NCBI RefSeq assembly: GCF_000235625.1 | Contig: NZ_AGTR01000065.1 | Coordinates: 1-50,644, forward strand | From: Marinobacter manganoxydans MnI7-9 | GTDB taxonomy: Bacteria; Pseudomonadota; Gammaproteobacteria; Pseudomonadales; Oleiphilaceae | Direction of reading: 5' to 3' | DNA: 50,644 bases | Shown: positions 1 to 8,459 of the stretch, piece after piece | How positions within the stretch are numbered: the first letter of the stretch is position 1 | Layout of the letters: each line of letters starts with the position of its first letter | Translations under genes and position numbers: made by a program | Notes under the pieces: model-generated | What the model was told of the DNA's origin: nothing | Databases searched by the model: none | What the model saw: the letters and a program-made list of their open reading frames with translations, nothing else

Positions 1-21
1 TAGGAGTCTGCGCGGCAGAAG
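1..21. repeat. Left terminal inverted repeat of the IS
   Basis: This 21-bp sequence matches the reverse complement of 1569-1589 except at position 5 (A here, G in the other arm). The first three bases (TAG) may belong to a CTAG target duplication rather than to the repeat itself. Confidence 0.85.
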
Positions 22-69
22 CTACATTCTGGCACAATAGATCAAAATTCTTCAGCAACAGGATGACTG

Positions 70-1395
70 ATGGGAACCACTTTCCGCCCGTATTCGCCTG
101 GCCAGGAACTGCTTCTTCCCCCGAGCCTGAACGAGTGGCTGCCTGAGGGGCATCTGGCCTATTTTGTCAGTGATGTCGTCGAGGAGCTGGATTTAAGCGC
201 GTTTTATGCCCGCTACGAAGGCAACGGCCGACGCAACTCGCCCTTCGATCCACGAATGATGCTGAAGGTTCTGATCTACGCCTACGCCACCGGCGTTTTC
301 TCTTCACGCAAGATCGCCCGGAAGCTGGAAGAAGACGTGGCCTTCCGGGTTCTGGCGGCAGGCAACTTCCCCAGGCATCGCACGATCTGTGATTTCCGCA
401 AACACCATTTGGTTGCCTTCAAGGCCGTGTTTATTCAGGTGGTCCGGATTGCCCGGGAAGCGGAGCTGATCACGCTGGGAACACTGGCGATTGATGGCAC
501 CAAGGTTCGGGCTAATGCCAGCAAGCACAAGGCCATGAGCTATGGCCGCATGGGCGAGGAAGACGATCGTTTATCGAAAGAGATCGATGCACTTTGTCGT
601 CAGGCGCGTCAGACAGACCAGTCGGAAGACCGACAGTTCGGCCCGGATAACCGGGGTGATGAACTGCCTGAAGAGCTTCAGTACCGGCAGGCGCGGCTGG
701 ACAAGATTCGTGCCGCCAAAGAGAAATTGGAAGCAGACCAGAAAGAGCGGGACAAGGCCCGGGGTCGGTCCCCGGACGATGATCGGCGCTCACCTCGCGG
801 GGGCCCGAACTTCAAGCGGGATTATGGGGTTCCGGATGACAAGGATCAGAGCAATTTTACCGATCCGCAAAGCCGGATTATGAAAATGGCGGACGGGTTC
901 CAGCAATGCTACAACGGCCAGTTGGCCGTGGATGGTGAATTCCAGCTGATTGTCGCCAACCACCTGGGCAATAATCCCAGTGACAATGGCTGTCTGATAC
1001 CACTGCTGGATCAGGCAAAAGACACTCTGGAAACCTATCCGGATCAGTGTCTGGCTGACGCGGGTTACCGTAAAGAAGAAGATCTACAGACCCTGGAAGA
1101 CAAAAGCATCGACGGCTATGTCTCGCTGCGCCGGGAGGGCAAGAAGAGTTCAGAGATAGACGCGAGCCGTTATCCGGCCAGCGCCCGGATGGCCGGGAAG
1201 CTGGCCACGGCAACCGGGCGATCGGTTTACGCTCAGCGCAAGCATCTGGTTGAGGCGGTCAACGGCTGGATCAAGCATGTTCTGGGCTTCCGACAGTTCA
1301 GTCTGCGGGGCCTTCACGCCGTGCAGGGTGAATGGGATCTGGTCTGTCTGTCGCTTAATCTCAGGCGGATGAGTTCACTGATGAGGCTGAAATAG
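70..1395 (+). CDS. IS1182-family transposase
   Basis: This is a 441-residue DDE transposase. The N-terminal third has the conserved layout of the IS1182/IS5-like group, with the R-H-R-T-I-C-D-F-R motif near residues 102-110. Candidate catalytic residues are Asp142 (in AIDGTKV), Asp330 (in LADAGYR) and Glu395 (in HLVEAVNGWIK), followed by the usual GFRQFSLRG segment. Between them lies a charged, probably flexible insert at about residues 160-260. The length is typical for the family and there is no frameshift or internal stop, so the gene looks intact. It is the only gene inside the element and runs convergently towards ppsR. The ATG at 70 sits 48 bases inside the left repeat, with GGATGACTG just upstream as a weak ribosome site. 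Family assignment rests on motif recognition only. Confidence 0.9.
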   Translation: MGTTFRPYSPGQELLLPPSLNEWLPEGHLAYFVSDVVEELDLSAFYARYEGNGRRNSPFDPRMMLKVLIYAYATGVFSSRKIARKLEEDVAFRVLAAGNFPRHRTICDFRKHHLVAFKAVFIQVVRIAREAELITLGTLAIDGTKVRANASKHKAMSYGRMGEEDDRLSKEIDALCRQARQTDQSEDRQFGPDNRGDELPEELQYRQARLDKIRAAKEKLEADQKERDKARGRSPDDDRRSPRGGPNFKRDYGVPDDKDQSNFTDPQSRIMKMADGFQQCYNGQLAVDGEFQLIVANHLGNNPSDNGCLIPLLDQAKDTLETYPDQCLADAGYRKEEDLQTLEDKSIDGYVSLRREGKKSSEIDASRYPASARMAGKLATATGRSVYAQRKHLVEAVNGWIKHVLGFRQFSLRGLHAVQGEWDLVCLSLNLRRMSSLMRLK

Positions 1396-1470
1396 AGGGT
1401 CCGAGGGATCCTTGGGCGTACTGAGTGATCGGACTACGATAACGCATTCGCTGATAACCGTCTTGACTGA

Positions 1471-1500
1471 CTGAATAGAGAGAATCGAGACTCTATTCGG
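1471..1500 (+). terminator. Hairpin downstream of the transposase gene
   Basis: A perfect 8-bp stem (GAATAGAG at 1473-1480 with CTCTATTC at 1491-1498) is extended by one wobble and one GC pair, around a 10-base loop. It lies 75 bases after the transposase stop, inside the element. There is no strong T-run after it, so it may be a transcription barrier rather than a classical terminator. Confidence 0.4.
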
Positions 1501-1568
1501 CTGGATATTGTGGATACGTTCTCGGGCCGAACTGTGATTCGACGCGGCGGGGTCACTTGCTCAAAATA

Positions 1569-1589
1569 CTTCTGCCGCGCAGACCCCTA
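1569..1589. repeat. Right terminal inverted repeat of the IS
   Basis: This is the partner of bases 1-21 (20/21 identical after reverse complementation). Its last three bases (CTA) read on the minus strand as the TAG stop codon of ppsR. Confidence 0.85.
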
Positions 1590-2402
1590 GCGTTGGCGCT
1601 TCAGACCGGTTGTCACCATGATTCGGGTGGAGATCTCCTCAACCGAATAGGCGGTGGTATTCAGGTACGGAATCCGCTCACGCCGATACATCAACTCGAT
1701 TTCCTCGATCTCGTGCATGCACTGCTTGATGGATGAGTAGCGAGAGTTTGGCTTGCGTTCGTTGCGGATGGTTGCCAGCCGCTCCGGCTCGATAGTCAGC
1801 CCGAAAATTTTCTCTTTATAGGGTTTCAGGGCTTTCGGGATCTGCTGGTCTGCCAGGTCTTCTTCGGTAATCGGATAGTTTGCCGCTTTCACGCCATACT
1901 GCAGCGCCAGATAGAGACAGGTGGGGGTTTTCCCGCTTCGGGAGGCGCCAACGAGGATCAGGTCTGCTTCGTCGTAATGCCGGGTGCGTGCGCCATCGTC
2001 ATTATCCAGCGCGAAATTGACGGCATTGATCCGGCGTTCATAGCTGCCTTCATTGTTGATGGCATGGGATTTACCGACGGTATAGGAAGAGGAAGACTGG
2101 AGTTCCTGTTCCAGGGGGCTGAGAAACGTACCGAAGATGTCCACCATGAAACCCTCGGCGGTGGCGATGATTTCCCGGATATCGCTGTTTACAATGGTGT
2201 CGAACACCAGCGGCCGTGCGCCGTCTGTCTCGGCCGCCTTGTTGATCCGTTTGACCATTTCCCGGGCTTTTTCTTCGTCCGCAATGTAGGGAACAGTAAC
2301 CCGTTCAAACTCGATCTTTTCGAACTGGGCCAGAAGGCTGTGCCCGAGAGCCTCGGCTGTCAGGCCGGTGCCATCAGAAATGAAAAAAGCAGTGCGTTTC
2401 AT
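1587..2402 (-). CDS. ppsR: PEP synthase regulatory protein (Ser/Thr kinase and pyrophosphorylase)
   Basis: The 271-residue protein belongs to the DUF299/PSRP family. Members inactivate PEP synthase by ADP-dependent phosphorylation of an active-site-region threonine and reactivate it by Pi-dependent removal of that phosphate. The N-terminal SDGTGLTAE motif (residues 9-17) and the P-loop GASRSGKT (152-159) are both present, and the length is normal. It is transcribed divergently from its substrate gene ppsA, with about 180 bp between the two starts, a conserved arrangement in Pseudomonas relatives. The stop codon (TAG, 1587-1589) overlaps the right end of the neighbouring insertion sequence. 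The insertion did not truncate the protein, but it separates the gene from whatever terminator originally followed it. Confidence 0.95.
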   Translation of the reverse strand: MKRTAFFISDGTGLTAEALGHSLLAQFEKIEFERVTVPYIADEEKAREMVKRINKAAETDGARPLVFDTIVNSDIREIIATAEGFMVDIFGTFLSPLEQELQSSSSYTVGKSHAINNEGSYERRINAVNFALDNDDGARTRHYDEADLILVGASRSGKTPTCLYLALQYGVKAANYPITEEDLADQQIPKALKPYKEKIFGLTIEPERLATIRNERKPNSRYSSIKQCMHEIEEIELMYRRERIPYLNTTAYSVEEISTRIMVTTGLKRQR

Positions 2403-2581
2403 GCTGTATTGTCCGGTTCCTTGGTTCTTGATTCCTGGCTCGGTGGCCTAGGTAATTTCCGCAGGTTACAGTATCATACACGCCAAGTTCGAGACTCCGC
2501 AGTGGATATTGTCTGCTTTTACCGCTTGATACCGCTGGCCCGATTTTGCTCTTAGCTTCACAGACTCAAGGGAGACATGCT

Positions 2582-4954
2582 TTGGAAGATTACATTATCT
2601 GGTTTGATCACCTGGGAATGTCCGATGTCGATCGGGTAGGCGGCAAGAACGCCTCACTCGGCGAAATGATCAGTAATCTCGCCAACGCAGGTGTTACCGT
2701 TCCAGGTGGCTTTGCCACAACAGCGCACGCCTATCGCGAATTCCTCGCTACTGACGGACTGAAAGAGCGTATCGACAACGCTCTCGATGCTCTGGACATC
2801 AACGACGTCAACGAACTGGCCCGGGTTGGTGCCCAGATCCGTCAATGGATCATTGAAACGCCATTTCCGGATGTCCTGGAGAACGCCTTGAAGGAATCGT
2901 TCGCCACCCTGCAGGATGGCAACGAACACATGGCGGTTGCGGTACGTTCCTCTGCAACGGCGGAAGATCTCCCGGATGCCTCCTTTGCAGGCCAGCAGGA
3001 AACCTTCCTGAACGTGGTGGGGCTGCAACAGGTGCGCACCTCGGTCAAGGAAGTGTTTGCGTCGCTGTTCAATGACCGCGCTATTTCCTACCGCGTCCAC
3101 CACGGCTTTGACCACAAGATGGTCGCGCTCTCAGCTGGTATCCAGAAAATGGTGCGCAGTGAGACGGCGGCCAGTGGCGTTATGTTCACCCTCGACACAG
3201 AATCCGGCTTCCGTGACGTGGTATTTGTAACTGCCTCTTACGGTCTGGGTGAGACCGTCGTTCAGGGTGCTGTAAACCCTGATGAATTCTACGTACACAA
3301 GCCTACTCTCGAAGCCAGTCGGCCGGCCGTCCTGCGTCGCAATCTGGGCAGCAAGGCCATCAAGATGGTCTACCACACCAAGCCCGGTGAAGGTGAATTC
3401 GTTGAAACAGTGAAGGTGGAGCAGGAAGACCGCAACCGCTTCTGCATCACTGACGCCGAGGTGGAAGACCTGGCACGTCAGGCGATGATTATCGAGAAGC
3501 ACTACCAGCGACCGATGGACATCGAGTGGGCGAAGGACGGCGACGACGGCAAGATCTACATCGTTCAGGCGCGCCCTGAGACGGTGAAAAGCCGTGCGTC
3601 TGCCAATGTGATGGAGCGCTACCTGCTTAAAGAAACCGGCAAGGTGCTGGTGGAAGGCCGGAGCATCGGCCACAAGATCGGCAGTGGCCCGGTGAAGATC
3701 ATCACCAGCATCAAGGAAATGGACCGGGTGCAGGCCGGCGATGTGTTGGTTACCGACATGACCGACCCGGATTGGGAGCCGGTGATGAAAAGGGCTTCCG
3801 CCATTGTTACCGACCGCGGTGGTCGTACCTGCCACGCGGCCATTATTGCCCGCGAGCTGGGCATTCCGGCCGTGGTCGGATGCGGCGATGCCACGGAGTT
3901 GCTGACCGACGCACAGGAAGTGACCGTCTCCTGCGCCGAGGGCGATACCGGCATGATCTACGAGGGCTCCCTGGATTTCGAGCTGCGGGAAAATACCGTG
4001 GACTCCATGCCGAACATCCCGTTCAAGATCATGATGAACGTCGGCAACCCAGACCGGGCTTTTGATTTCCAGGCGTTGCCGAATGAAGGTGTTGGTTTGG
4101 CACGGCTTGAGTTCATTATTAACCGGATGATCGGTGTTCATCCCAAGGCACTGCTGAACTTTGATGGACTGCCCCGGGATATCAAGCAGACCGTTGAGAA
4201 ACGCATCTCCGGTTACAGCTCGCCGGTGGATTTCTATGTCGACAAGCTGGTTGAGGGCATCTCTACCCTGGCAGCGGCGTTCGCGCCCAAGAAAGTGATC
4301 GTGCGGTTGTCGGACTTCAAATCCAACGAATACGCCAACCTGATCGGCGGCACTCTGTACGAGCCGGATGAAGAAAACCCGATGCTCGGTTTCCGGGGTG
4401 CATCGCGCTATATCTCCGATACCTTCCGGGACTGCTTCGAGCTGGAATGCCGTGCCCTGAAAAAGGTGCGTAACGAGATGGGGCTGACCAATGTGGAAGT
4501 GATGGTCCCGTTCGTGCGTACCGTGGGTGAAGCGGAACAGGTAGTGAACCTGCTGGCGGAGAACGGGCTCAAGCGTGGTGACAACGGTCTTCGGGTCATC
4601 ATGATGTGTGAGTTGCCGGCCAATGCCCTGCTGGCGGATCAGTTCCTGGAGCACTTTGACGGCTTCTCCATCGGCTCCAACGATCTGACTCAGCTGACCC
4701 TGGGTCTGGACCGGGATTCGGGCATCATCGCGCACCTCTTCGATGAGCGGAACGATGCGGTCAAGGCGCTGCTTTCCAACGCCATTCAGGCGTGCAAGAA
4801 GGCCGGCAAATACATCGGTATCTGTGGGCAGGGGCCATCGGATCATCCGGATCTCGCCAAGTGGCTGATGGATCAGGGCATTGATACGGTGTCACTGAAC
4901 CCCGATTCGGTACTGGACACCTGGTTCTTCCTGGCCGACGAAAAAATCGACTGA
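2582..4954 (+). CDS. ppsA: Phosphoenolpyruvate synthase
   Basis: This 790-residue enzyme converts pyruvate, ATP and water to PEP, AMP and phosphate in gluconeogenesis. The N-terminal ATP-grasp part begins with the [11 protein letters not shown] motif. The phosphohistidine swivel domain carries GGRTCHAAI, with the phosphorylated residue at His418 (E. coli His421). The C-terminal PEP-binding TIM barrel ends in the [12 protein letters not shown] segment. I place the start at TTG 2582: a good ribosome site (AAGGGAG, 2568-2574) lies 7 bases upstream, and the protein then begins like known PpsA proteins. An upstream in-frame TTG at 2546 would add 12 unconserved residues. It is divergent from ppsR and followed after about 30 bases by rraA, so PpsR should control its activity post-translationally. 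Confidence 0.96.
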   Translation: MEDYIIWFDHLGMSDVDRVGGKNASLGEMISNLANAGVTVPGGFATTAHAYREFLATDGLKERIDNALDALDINDVNELARVGAQIRQWIIETPFPDVLENALKESFATLQDGNEHMAVAVRSSATAEDLPDASFAGQQETFLNVVGLQQVRTSVKEVFASLFNDRAISYRVHHGFDHKMVALSAGIQKMVRSETAASGVMFTLDTESGFRDVVFVTASYGLGETVVQGAVNPDEFYVHKPTLEASRPAVLRRNLGSKAIKMVYHTKPGEGEFVETVKVEQEDRNRFCITDAEVEDLARQAMIIEKHYQRPMDIEWAKDGDDGKIYIVQARPETVKSRASANVMERYLLKETGKVLVEGRSIGHKIGSGPVKIITSIKEMDRVQAGDVLVTDMTDPDWEPVMKRASAIVTDRGGRTCHAAIIARELGIPAVVGCGDATELLTDAQEVTVSCAEGDTGMIYEGSLDFELRENTVDSMPNIPFKIMMNVGNPDRAFDFQALPNEGVGLARLEFIINRMIGVHPKALLNFDGLPRDIKQTVEKRISGYSSPVDFYVDKLVEGISTLAAAFAPKKVIVRLSDFKSNEYANLIGGTLYEPDEENPMLGFRGASRYISDTFRDCFELECRALKKVRNEMGLTNVEVMVPFVRTVGEAEQVVNLLAENGLKRGDNGLRVIMMCELPANALLADQFLEHFDGFSIGSNDLTQLTLGLDRDSGIIAHLFDERNDAVKALLSNAIQACKKAGKYIGICGQGPSDHPDLAKWLMDQGIDTVSLNPDSVLDTWFFLADEKID

Positions 4955-4984
4955 GTTTATTTCCAGGATAAGGAGAGCGACAAC

Positions 4985-5464
4985 GTGACGACGATAATTA
5001 CCCCGGACCTGTGTGACGAATTTCCGGAAGTGCTGGTTGTAGAGCCCGGCTTCAATAACTACGGTGGCAACAAGGCATTTGGCGGTGAGATTGTGACCGT
5101 GAAGTGTTTTGAAGATAACTCTGTGGTGAAAGAGCAGGTTGGCCAGCCCGGGAACGGTCGCGTGATGGTCGTGGATGGTGGCGCTTCAAAGCGCCATGCG
5201 CTATTGGGCGACATGCTCGCGGAGAAGGCTGCGAGCAACGGCTGGGCGGGCCTGATCATCTATGGTTGCGTGCGCGACGTGGATGAGATTGGCAACACCG
5301 CCCTGGGTGTGCAGGCCCTTGGCACCCATCCGAGAAAGAGTGAAAAGCGTGGCCTGGGCGACCTGAATGTGCCGGTCACCTTCCACGGCGTTACCTTCCA
5401 TCCCGGACACTACGTCTACGCCGACAACAACGGCATCATTGTTTCTGAGAAGCCTCTGGTTTGA
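4985..5464 (+). CDS. rraA: Regulator of RNase E activity A
   Basis: The 159-residue protein belongs to the RraA family. In E. coli, RraA forms a ring-shaped trimer that binds the C-terminal scaffold region of RNase E and inhibits RNA decay. The family core is visible as the G-D-M-L-A-E-K-A-A-x-N-G-W-A-G stretch followed by IIYGCVRDV. The fold is related to class II aldolases, and bacterial proteins annotated 'dimethylmenaquinone methyltransferase' belong here by old misannotation. The GTG start at 4985 has AAGGAG about 9 bases upstream. It follows ppsA closely and ends just before a strong terminator at 5484, so ppsA-rraA is probably an operon. Its target gene rne lies about 3 kb downstream on the opposite strand. 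Confidence 0.94.
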   Translation: MTTIITPDLCDEFPEVLVVEPGFNNYGGNKAFGGEIVTVKCFEDNSVVKEQVGQPGNGRVMVVDGGASKRHALLGDMLAEKAASNGWAGLIIYGCVRDVDEIGNTALGVQALGTHPRKSEKRGLGDLNVPVTFHGVTFHPGHYVYADNNGIIVSEKPLV

Positions 5465-5483
5465 GGCTTTTCGAGGCAGAGAC

Positions 5484-5512
5484 AAAAACGGCGGCCAATG
5501 GCCGCCGTTTTT
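5484..5512. terminator. Bidirectional rho-independent terminator between rraA and the PilZ gene
   Basis: A 13-bp perfect stem (AAAAACGGCGGCC with its complement) closes a 3-base loop, with an A-run before and a T-run after. It can therefore end transcripts from both sides: rraA from the left and the PilZ gene, whose stop is at 5516, from the right. Confidence 0.93.
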
Positions 5513-5515
5513 CGT

Positions 5516-5806
5516 TCAGCGAGTGACTTCGCTGATATTCGTTCCAAGGAGGAACCCGTCTCCTTCCGGTTCGCAGCGAATGACTTCGCAGACAGTCTCC
5601 AGCGGCGGAAACTGATCACTGCTGGAGTGAAGAACCGTGTGAAGTTCCTCGCCAACGTTCACGGCCTGCTCAACGTAGAGTTGCATGCCGGTCGCGCTCA
5701 GATCACGGCAGATCCCTTTGAAGCGGTTGCCCTGGCTGTCGCTGATCTCAATCTCCGAGTTCACCTGCATACGGTGGAAATCGCGTTTCTCCGAATAATC
5801 CTTCAT
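5516..5806 (-). CDS. PilZ-domain protein
   Basis: This 96-residue protein is a single PilZ domain. Both c-di-GMP contact motifs are present: RxxxR at Arg8-Arg12 (RDFHR) and D/NxSxxG at Asp35-Ser37-Gly40 (DLSATG). It should therefore bind the second messenger, unlike PilZ proteins of the type IV pilus PilZ type that have lost these residues. It has no output domain, so it presumably acts through a partner. Its start is only 4 bases after the stop of the SH3/coiled-coil membrane protein gene, so the two are co-transcribed and may work together. The partner relation is inference from position only. Confidence 0.88.
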   Translation of the reverse strand: MKDYSEKRDFHRMQVNSEIEISDSQGNRFKGICRDLSATGMQLYVEQAVNVGEELHTVLHSSSDQFPPLETVCEVIRCEPEGDGFLLGTNISEVTR

Positions 5807-5810
5807 GGCA

Positions 5811-6482
5811 TCAGGCCCAGTTGTCGGTTTTTCTTGTTGGTTTGAGCATTGGAATGATCAGTGCCAGCAAAACGCCACCGAGAACGAGGCCCGCGCCCAG
5901 CAACATGAAATCGTATTCCTTGCTGGCTTCCAGACGTTCGTTTTCAGCCGTGAGCACTTCAAGGTCGTTGCGAATCTTCTGGTTCTCTTCCCGCAGCTCG
6001 CGGTTTCGACGTTCCAGATTGATGGAATCGGCGGCGATACTCTTGATCCGCTGAAGCTCTTCCTGGAGCTCCTGTGAACGGTCAGAAAGCGAGGCTTCGG
6101 AGCTTTCCAGCGCGTTGCGCTCAGTGACGACGTTAGACAGCTGCTCTTTTACCTGGGCGAGTTCAGCGCGCGTTTCTTCCAACTGACGGTTGGCCGTACG
6201 CAGGCGATCTGCAGCAATGGGTGTCTCGCTCAGGTATTGACTGGAAACCCAGCCCTCGGTGCCCTTGGGAGTGCGAACGAGGGTGTATCCGGAATCGGAG
6301 GCCTCGATGACTTCCAGCGGCGTGCCACTGGGAACCGCGTTTTCAATGATGCGGAACTGGGAACCTGCGCCTGACCTCACTGGCAGGTACAACTGGTCGT
6401 CAACCCAGACAGTCTTTGCCTGGGCAACAGCAATGGAGGACACTGCGAACAACACACTGATTGCTAGACGAAAAAGCGTCAC
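5811..6482 (-). CDS. Periplasmic SH3-domain, coiled-coil, membrane-anchored protein (YgiM/TIGR04211 type)
   Basis: The 223-residue protein has a signal peptide (residues 1-22, ending AVAQA-K), a bacterial SH3 domain (about 24-86, with the WVSSQYL end), a long coiled coil (about 90-190, rich in E, R, L and Q) and a C-terminal membrane helix (about 193-212) followed by a short basic tail. This matches the TIGR04211/YgiM family, of unproven function, thought to sit in the inner membrane and project the SH3 domain into the periplasm where it might bind peptidoglycan. The PilZ gene follows 4 bases downstream, which suggests a link to c-di-GMP. No catalytic motif is visible. Confidence 0.85.
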   Translation of the reverse strand: MTLFRLAISVLFAVSSIAVAQAKTVWVDDQLYLPVRSGAGSQFRIIENAVPSGTPLEVIEASDSGYTLVRTPKGTEGWVSSQYLSETPIAADRLRTANRQLEETRAELAQVKEQLSNVVTERNALESSEASLSDRSQELQEELQRIKSIAADSINLERRNRELREENQKIRNDLEVLTAENERLEASKEYDFMLLGAGLVLGGVLLALIIPMLKPTRKTDNWA

Positions 6483-6607
6483 TGGTTACGTTCCCTGAAA
6501 TTCTGCGGTTGAAATCTGAGTCTGATTAAAAGCGCAATTTTGTCACAGATGCCCCGCCGTGCAAGCGTGCCATCATTACAATAAACTCATGGGCCCCCAA
6601 GGCCCGC

Positions 6608-6907
6608 TCACGGGAGGACGGCTTTGAAAGGCTTTACCACAACCTTGTCATAAACGCCTGCCTCCACATAAGGGTCGGCATCCGCCCAGGCCTGGGCCGC
6701 TTCCAGAGAGTCAAATTCCGCGATTACCAGACTACCGGTAAAGCCGGCATCGCCGGGCTCTGGAGTATCCAGCGCCGGATGAGGGCCAGCGACAAGTAAT
6801 CGGCCCTCGGCTTTCAGGGCCTGAAGCCGGTCGATGTGAGCCGGACGCGCAGACTGGCGCAACGGCAGGCTGTTCTCGACATCTTCACTGATAATGGCGT
6901 AGTACAT
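6608..6907 (-). CDS. YciI-family protein
   Basis: The 99-residue protein matches the small YciI-like ferredoxin-fold (dimeric alpha/beta-barrel) family. The segment [22 protein letters not shown] contains the conserved His and Gly-Pro, and ADADPY near residue 76 matches the second conserved Asp motif. Family members are related to muconolactone isomerase-like barrels, but the cellular role of stand-alone YciI proteins is unknown. The gene is 125 bp from the SH3-protein gene start and reads in the same direction. Nothing in the sequence indicates a specific substrate. Confidence 0.82.
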   Translation of the reverse strand: MYYAIISEDVENSLPLRQSARPAHIDRLQALKAEGRLLVAGPHPALDTPEPGDAGFTGSLVIAEFDSLEAAQAWADADPYVEAGVYDKVVVKPFKAVLP

Positions 6908-7038
6908 TCAGCTCTCCGAACAGGTTTTCAAAGACAGGATAGTTGATCAGACAATCAGCGGTCGTGTCGTGCAAGGGTTGGCTGGTACACTGTTAAACCC
7001 TGGCAAGCCGCCAGTTATCTGAAGATTCAGGATATTTT

Positions 7039-7917
7039 GTGACTATACCGCAAGACCCGCATTTGTGCATTGATCTGCATTGCCACAGCACGGCTTCCGA
7101 TGGCGCGCTATCACCGGCGGCACTGGTCGAGCGCGCTGCCGGTCGGGGGGTTACCCACCTGGCCCTTACTGACCACGACACGATCGCTGGCCTTGCCGAA
7201 GCCGAGGCGGCTGCGCAGGCGCAGGGTATCATCCTGATTCCCGGGGTTGAGCTTTCCTGCCTCTGGAAAAGCCGGACCATCCACATCGTCGGTCTGGATT
7301 TTGATCCCGGGCAGGCCGGTTTCAGGCAGGCGCTGGAGCAGCAGAACGAGAATCGCTGGGCTCGTGCCCGCATGATCGCGGACCGCCTGGGTAAGCTTGG
7401 TGTTGATGGCCTTCTCGATAAGGCCTCCGAGGCTGCCGGTGGCGACGTGCCTGGACGGCCACATTTTGCACAGGTTCTGACAGAGGCTGGCGTTGTTCGT
7501 AATGCTGCCCAGGCATTCAAGCGATATCTGGGTAACGGTAAGCCCGGTGATGTAAAAGCTTTCTGGCCGGAGCTTCCAGAAGTCGTGCGCTGGATCACCG
7601 AGGCAGGTGGCGTTGCGGTTCTTGCCCATCCCCGAAAATACCAGCTTACGGCAACCAAACTCAGGGAGCTGACCGCGGATTTCCGAAGGGCAGGGGGGCA
7701 GGCAATTGAAGTGTCCACTTCAGGTCAATCCAGTGGTGATCTGGGGTTTCTTGCAGAGCTTTGTCGGAAAGAGAAATTGCTGGCATCCCAGGGCAGTGAT
7801 TTTCACTTTCCCGGCGCTCCCTGGTGTGAGCTTGGCCGCATCATGAAAATGCCAGACGGGCTTGAGCCGGTCTGGCATTCGTTCAGACAACCTGTTCCGG
7901 GTGCGGCGCCGCCTTAA
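7039..7917 (+). CDS. PHP-domain 5'-3' exonuclease/phosphoesterase, RNase AM (YciV) type
   Basis: The 292-residue protein has the PHP metal-site motifs in order: H-C-H (His14, His16) with Asp21 (DLHCHSTASDG), the LTDHDT motif (Asp43, His44), the Glu of GVELS, HPRKY near residue 198, and a late SDFH motif. In E. coli the homologue YciV is RNase AM, which trims 5' ends of rRNA precursors and attacks short RNA or 3',5'-bisphosphates. The same activity is likely here but not proven. The GTG start is at 7039. It runs convergently with, and overlaps by 4 bases, the YecA-family gene. Together with rraA and rne it makes a run of RNA-metabolism genes. Confidence 0.88.
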   Translation: MTIPQDPHLCIDLHCHSTASDGALSPAALVERAAGRGVTHLALTDHDTIAGLAEAEAAAQAQGIILIPGVELSCLWKSRTIHIVGLDFDPGQAGFRQALEQQNENRWARARMIADRLGKLGVDGLLDKASEAAGGDVPGRPHFAQVLTEAGVVRNAAQAFKRYLGNGKPGDVKAFWPELPEVVRWITEAGGVAVLAHPRKYQLTATKLRELTADFRRAGGQAIEVSTSGQSSGDLGFLAELCRKEKLLASQGSDFHFPGAPWCELGRIMKMPDGLEPVWHSFRQPVPGAAPP

Positions 7918-8456
7918 TCCGGCGCATGGAACAGCAGGTACAGATCCGTCAGTGAGTCCGGGATGGCGTCGGCCATCTGCCGGGATAGCTTTTCACTGTT
8001 GCGAACCTTCTGGAAGTCCTCGTCATCGAACAGTCCTGAGAGTGTCAGCATAGGCACCATCAGGTCCGCCGCTTCTTCTTCGCTGGCTGCTTCGAGCCAC
8101 TCTTCTTCGTGTTCCAGAAAGGTGTCCACGAACCCGGCGCACCAGTTTTCCAGCGCGTTCATGGGGTCGCCATCCTCCGGCTCCGGCAGTTCCAGAGACT
8201 GCCCCATGTCCAGGGAGTGGGCCATGTCATTGGCCAGCTGGGTCGAGCAGCGCCTGAACACCTCGGGAATCCCGGTGTCGGGCACCTGATCGGTGCCCGT
8301 GGCGAGGCGGAAGATTTCTTCCGCGCTCAGTTCAGCCGGGCCGACGACGCTGGCGCAGACCACCCCATGGAAACCGAAGAAATCCAGGGCTTCATCGCCC
8401 CAGGGCTCGGCAAAGAGGATGTCTTCCAGCGCTTCTATGTCGGAGTTCGATAGCAT
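7914..8456 (-). CDS. YecA/YgfB (UPF0149) family protein
   Basis: The 180-residue acidic, mostly helical protein matches the UPF0149 family. The FHG motif (GFHGVVCA, residues about 28-35) and the NWCAGFVDTF motif (about 103-112) are diagnostic. It has no C-terminal SEC-C zinc motif, so it is the YgfB-like short type. The biochemical function is not established in general; in P. aeruginosa a YgfB protein influences ampDh3 expression and beta-lactam resistance, which cannot be assumed here. It is encoded directly downstream of rne (3 bases from the end of this gene's start to the rne stop) in the same direction, so the two may be co-transcribed. Confidence 0.85.
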   Translation of the reverse strand: MLSNSDIEALEDILFAEPWGDEALDFFGFHGVVCASVVGPAELSAEEIFRLATGTDQVPDTGIPEVFRRCSTQLANDMAHSLDMGQSLELPEPEDGDPMNALENWCAGFVDTFLEHEEEWLEAASEEEAADLMVPMLTLSGLFDDEDFQKVRNSEKLSRQMADAIPDSLTDLYLLFHAPD

Positions 8457-8459
8457 CAG

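Larger units (their letters stand above)
1..1589 (+). mobile_element. IS1182-family insertion sequence, apparently complete
   Basis: The element contains one transposase gene flanked by near-perfect terminal inverted repeats: bases 1-21 match the reverse complement of 1569-1589 at 20 of 21 positions. Base 1 of the window lies at or inside the left end. The right end finishes in CTAG (1587-1590) and the window starts with TAG, so a CTAG target duplication whose first C lies just outside the window is likely; in that reading the element proper spans about 4-1586. Between the transposase stop and the right repeat (1396-1568) there is no gene, only a hairpin at 1471-1500. The transposase is full length with its DDE residues, so the copy may be active. 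Confidence 0.85.

Noticed and set aside
3131-4846. 571-codon open frame antisense to ppsA
   Set aside because: It is a shadow of ppsA with no known motif, rich in His, Arg and Gln as expected for reverse reading of a GC-rich gene.
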